Of a stretch of DNA of 64,000 nucleotides, positions 59,896 through 64,000 are shown piece by piece; the stretch's first letter is position 1, and each line of letters opens with the position of its first letter. The notes beneath the pieces are model-generated. The model was not told the DNA's origin. It searched no databases and saw nothing but the letters and a program-made list of their open reading frames with translations. The DNA comes from Dipetalonema caudispina (Eukaryota > Nematoda > Chromadorea > Rhabditida > Onchocercidae), in NCBI GenBank assembly GCA_013365325.1, contig JABVXV010000118.1, positions 1-64,000 of the forward strand, read 5' to 3'. The position numbers and the translations under genes are program-made.

Positions 59896-61287
59896 CTACA
59901 TTCTGCTTAATAATCAGTAAGTGTTTCCCTTGTACTATGTCGTAATATTTTACCGGGAAATAATATCTCACAAGAGAAACATTACCCTTTCTGGACTCAT
60001 TCACCTTCGTTCAAATCAGATACCGTTTTGATTCCTGTATATTCCGAATTTTTAATTAAATGATGATATATTAGATAACATTTCTCAATGTGTAATATTT
60101 AATGTCATATGTTATGATCATTGTATTATTGCATATTTCTTTTTTTTTTCTTTTTTCTACAAATCAGAGTTGCCCTAAACTGCAATTTCATCGAAAGATA
60201 TTGAATCTCTACTTTTAAATTGATTCCTTCCTACATTGCTATCTTTTAAAGCAACAATAATAAACTGTCTTAAGGAGAATAATCAACAGTTAAAAAAACT
60301 CATCATTGATTAAAATTTATTTGCTGTAGAATATCAAGAAAATTTACTGATTATTTCATTTTGTATGCTCTTATAACTCCAAATATAAAGGCAATAAATT
60401 ACTTGGAGAGAATCTCTAAAAATTCAAAAAGTAAATCCTTAAAAGTTAATCCTATTCAACAAATAAGATCGTTTTATCGCATTGTCATGTAGATATGTAT
60501 GTTGTCTAAAAAAATGATGAAAATTTCAAAAGAGTGATAATTGTCAAAGAAATTCCAAAAACAATGAGATTAATTTACATGAGACAAGTAAATAGATGAA
60601 GATAAATGCTAGGTTTTTAAGAGAGCATGACAATTAAGAAATGAAGCACAATGGAAAGGAAAGTGAAAATAGGAAGAATAAGGAAAATTGGTGAAGAAAT
60701 GTGATAATGATAATGAGAAAGTGAAGAAATTGATTGATTACTGAATGAAAAATGATCATGAATTAAATTGACTTGTTTTCATTTTATTTATAGCTTAATT
60801 TTATAGAATTCTAGCTAGGATATTATTTTTAGCACACGTATATTTCATTTATGTTGAAGTGATAGATGAGAGTCATCAACCATTGGCTTACATCTCAGTA
60901 ACACGCAACATTGGATTTGATTGCAGGGTTTTCTCTAGTTTTAATTAAATCAAAATAATTTACAACAAATGGGAAATAATAAATGTACCAAAATGCATTG
61001 GGCAAATTCCTAAATAATAGGTAGAAAGATCAGTAATGTTATGTACTCGTATTTCTTCATCTCGGCTGATGAAAATAGCTTCTCCACCGATCTCTCACTT
61101 TCATAAAGTGGCCAATTGACGAGTTTTGCAGTTAAAATCAACCTAAAAAGTCAAATCTTCCTCGAGCATCCATTTCTTATCATTTTTAATTTTCTACTAA
61201 CATCAATAGACAACAAATGGGAAAAAGAATGCCAAATATTTTGATTAAATCTCACATCGGCATTCATAATATCATCCTACATTTCGT

Positions 61288-61360
61288 CCAATTCTCTCAA
61301 CAGAGACCTAGGATGTAAAAGTTTGACCTTTTACATCATAGATCCTGTTGAAAGAATATT
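61288..61360. ncRNA. Candidate miRNA-precursor-like hairpin
   Basis: GATGTAAAAG (61312-61321) and CTTTTACATC (61328-61337) form a perfect 10-pair stem with a six-base loop (TTTGAC). Pairing resumes outward with one bulge and two mismatches to CAACAG (61298-61303) with CTGTTG (61345-61350), then less perfectly through the flanks. Total stem is about 21 good pairs plus flanking pairs. The size suits a pre-miRNA, but a small inverted-repeat element would look the same. I do not recognise a known miRNA seed. Confidence 0.3.
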
Positions 61361-61867
61361 TGTTGACTATGGATCATACTTAAAAACAACAATTATCCTG
61401 TCAATTCCAGCAATACTAAAAGTACTTTCCATTTATTTTTTTTAAAATAGAAATCACTGAAAATACATCAATGTACAACGCAAACAAGTGTTCAGCAGAT
61501 TTATGAATAAGTAATAAGTGTCGGTAATTATGTACAATTTTACAAAGACCACTTCCTTTATTTCAAAGAGACTATTTGAAAATAAAAGCTTCTTTTATAC
61601 ATGACTAAAATTAAAAAAATCTCTACTTAAAACCTTCCCATAATACACTACAAACGCGGTACCACATAACTGAATAATCTTTCCTTTAAAATTTACACTG
61701 GTTTATAATTAGCCATTCTTCACAGTTCTTCTTTCAACAAAACGATCTTTGGAAATATTTCCGATGTTCATTTATAGTTTTAAAGTGAATCAGTAGTTTG
61801 AAACATTATCTAGCAATAAATATGTGTATCTTATGATCACATGACGGCAGAAAGTGAGCATTCATCA

Positions 61868-61873
61868 TTTATT
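61868..61873 (-). terminator. AATAAA poly(A) signal for lin-52
   Basis: AATAAA on the minus strand 11 bases past the stop codon; a very short 3'UTR would result. Confidence 0.35.
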
Positions 61874-61883
61874 TTGTCACATA

Positions 61884-62994
61884 TCATCTCGGTTGTCCCT
61901 CTGATCGCTTTTCGAATATTCGCAAAAACTTGCCCTTTGAAAACTGCTTCGCTGAAGCTCTTATTTACGAAAATTTTTGAATTTATACAGTTATCCAGAT
62001 ACTAAACTTTAAAAACTTTCAAGCTCAAGCAGGATTAGATTAGGAGACATATTTAGCACAAAGTACAAAACTTGAGTATTAACAAATTAATGAAATCAGA
62101 AACAGAAACAACCTTCTTCGATCCCTAATGTATAGGCGGAATTCTGCAAATTTCTTACATATTCCATTAACTGATCGGCACTAAACTGTCCAAGCTCTAA
62201 AAAACAATGCGATAACAACATGTTAAATTGCGTCAGTTTTAAAATTTACAAATGAACCTTCGAAAATATTGATCTTTAGAGACTAGTGAAGGAATCTTAG
62301 AACTGATTTAATGTTTAAATTAAACTTCCTTTCCAATATTATTTCGAATAAATATTTTTGTGGCATGCTTACCGTTAACAAGGCGTACATCTTGTGTATC
62401 TAGTTCAGTTCGAAAACGGCTTGACCTAAAATCACCAGCAGCTGCCTAAAAAAAACAGTGTAATCCAACAGCACTCTAATATACTACACAGATATAAGTG
62501 AAAAACAGATATAAAAGCAGCATTATTCTAAATAAACTGTAATAATTGCTTCTTGACAATGTAAAAATAACTCGCAAATATGATAATATAAGCATCGAGG
62601 AGTTATATGAAATCAAATTAAAAATAAGACTAATATGATACACAATATATCACTCATTCAAATGTTTAGAAAAGATGACGATGAAAAGAGTTCCTTAATT
62701 AAATTATGGATGTGATATGAAATACTTAAGCAGCCGACAAAATTCATTCTGGGTATCAAGCAAACATTAATTACAACACTATCCTTATATTGTTCAGAAA
62801 CATCAACTCATTGGAATCAAGTTGATAACAAGCTAACAAAGAATAATCATAAATCTTACAGTTAATGTTCTATTCATATCCCAAGCACCGGGTACATTCT
62901 CTGGGAAAAGTTCAGGTGATTTCCGATGAGCGATATTTTCATTGCAGACAAGATTTGTATTTTTCGCTTTCTCAACCACTTGGTTATCGTCCAT
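61884..62994 (-). CDS. lin-52: LIN-52, MuvB/DREAM complex subunit
   Basis: Small nuclear scaffold subunit that joins the pocket protein to the MuvB core in the DREAM cell-cycle repressor. Minus-strand exons 62994-62860, 62445-62373, 62196-62113 and 61951-61884 join in phase to 119 residues, close to the human length. Similarity to LIN52: SPELFPENVPG early in the chain, LGQFSADQLMEYVRNLQN plus AYTLGIEE in the helical MuvB-binding part, and GKFLRIFEK near the end. Residues 15-19 read LVCNE, a canonical LxCxE pocket-protein motif, where vertebrate LIN52 has a weakened LxSxE and depends on phosphoserine. Ser26-Pro27 sits where the vertebrate phosphosite lies. An acceptor (ttttcag) three bases before the ATG suits spliced-leader addition. 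Upstream DNA has an E2F-like and a CHR-like site. Confidence 0.9.
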
Positions 62995-63246
62995 TTCCTG
63001 AAAAAAAAAGATCCAAAGTGATATCAACAGGTCAGTAAGTGCTAATAAACGAATTGCTAATACATAAATGTATACTCCTAACAATACATTTAGAATATCC
63101 AATGCATAAACTCTTTTTGCAATAATGATAGATCTTTTCCTATCTTTAATTCCAAATGTTTTTTGAATTGGTAATTAAGTAAAAGAACTTTGAAATGGAA
63201 TTATATTTAAATAATATACTGCGACAGCAAACAACATTCAGTAACA

Positions 63247-63399
63247 ATGCCTCAAACCTCACGTGAAGAATCACCAAACCAAAGTCAACAATATACGCAC
63301 GTCAAATCTCACGTAAACTTTGAATGGCTCTCAGCGCCAAATCCATTCAATGCAAATTACATTATTATGTACGGCTTAATTTTTACCGCTCGGCCCTGA
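63247..63399 (+). CDS. Possible first exon of a gene divergent from lin-52
   Basis: A 50-codon ATG frame (MPQTSREESPNQSQQYTHVK...) begins five bases after a cattcag acceptor, as a trans-spliced start would. It contains possible donors (cac|gtaaac at 63312), so only the first part may be coding, with further exons beyond the window. No family recognised; could be chance. Confidence 0.25.
   Translation: MPQTSREESPNQSQQYTHVKSHVNFEWLSAPNPFNANYIIMYGLIFTARP
63319..63341 (-). promoter_or_regulatory. E2F-like plus CHR-like site upstream of lin-52
   Basis: The minus strand reads TTTGGCGC (63341-63334), a perfect match to the E2F consensus TTTSSCGC, followed after nine bases by TTCAAA (the plus strand reads TTTGAA at 63319-63324), the CHR core bound by LIN-54. 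It lies about 330 bases upstream of the lin-52 ATG. Confidence 0.35.
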
Positions 63400-64000
63400 A
63401 TTTTCAAATTCGAAATTGTGGGTGAGTGGGCGTGTGGTCCGTGGAGAGGTATGAGGTTTGTGGAAAGGCTTGGCGTCCGTGAAAAGACGTGTGATCCTTG
63501 TAGGCTTGGTGGGTACTAGATGTGAAACAGTTGCAACGCGTTTATATAAGATTGAAATCCATCACGTGAAAATTTTGGAAAGAAGGCTAGGTTAGATAAC
63601 ACAGGTCAAGCGGTAAGGTCATGAAATGGAAATGCAGAAAAAACGAGGGCCGAAGTATGAGAGTCATATTTACGAGAAAAGTAAATCACTATTGGAATCA
63701 CAGAATAACGTGTCATCTAGACGGGAAGGAACACGTCATAACGGTACCGGTGAGAGTTAATGGTTCCATTAAGGCCTAGGGCACTTTTGATTTCAGGCCA
63801 AGGTGAGAGGTGACACAATTCCTGAAGGGGAATTTCTAGCCATTATGTATTTGGATATGCTTCTACTATGTGATGACAGTGAGATCAATTTTGAACTATG
63901 ACATTGACAGTAAAAATACTTGATAGTCAAAATTCTCTTGTCCTTATCAAATGCATCATTTTTAGTGGAGTTTTTGAGAAAGAAATGACATCTGTCTCTC

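Larger units (their letters stand above)
59140..61883. other. Region between BTB gene and lin-52
   Basis: Contains the 3' flanks of both genes, a miRNA-like hairpin near 61288-61360, and a few small exon-like open stretches on the minus strand (around 61140-61095, 60040-60010 and 59902-59790) that might belong to an unresolved gene. No recognised domain. Confidence 0.4.
62995..64000. other. Upstream region of lin-52 to window end
   Basis: Contains the candidate E2F/CHR site and a possible divergent plus-strand ORF. The part from about 63415 to 63530 is unusually G-rich for this window, with repeated GTGTGGTCC/GGCGTCC-like words. No other exon is supported. Confidence 0.4.

Overview
The window looks like nuclear DNA of a parasitic nematode, most likely a filarial or other clade III worm. 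It is strongly AT-rich, genes are split into many small exons with gtaagt-type donors and ttttcag-type acceptors, and several first exons begin a few bases after an acceptor with no visible 5' exon, as expected for spliced-leader trans-splicing. The protein families fit too: a nematode-type LIN-52, a PP1-beta (GSP-1) and multi-TIL secreted proteins. The filarial placement is inference, not proof. I rebuilt gene models by hand by joining exons whose splice phases match.
Layout. + strand 2434-6702: rhodopsin-family receptor with an approximately 390-residue third cytoplasmic loop and no amine-binding aspartate. + strand 13708-15258: small secreted Ly6/three-finger protein. - strand 22387-17255: unrecognised Ser-rich protein with a PP1-docking motif and three RSxSE motifs. 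+ strand 30381-34202: PP1-beta catalytic subunit (gsp-1). - strand 41080-36133: SLC46-type transporter. - strand 50601 to about 42810: a large secreted protein with WAP-like modules, thyroglobulin type-1, six TIL modules and, joined in the same splice phase, a Cu/Zn-superoxide-dismutase-like domain that has lost its metal ligands. + strand 55454-59139: BTB protein with a Cys-rich C-terminus. - strand 62994-61884: lin-52, a DREAM/MuvB subunit.
There is no sign of an operon; the genes look independent. Two functional pairings are suggested: a candidate PP1-docking protein lies about 8 kb from a PP1 catalytic gene and diverges from it, and lin-52 has an E2F-plus-CHR-like site upstream, the type of site its own complex binds.
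The most unusual item is the WAP/Tg1/TIL/pseudo-SOD gene. Others worth checking are the receptor lacking Asp3.32, a miRNA-precursor-like hairpin at about 61288-61360, a GC-AG intron in the BTB gene, and the RSxSE/RVxF protein. Long stretches (6.7-13.7, 22.4-30.4 and 50.6-55.4 kb) show no exons that I can support.
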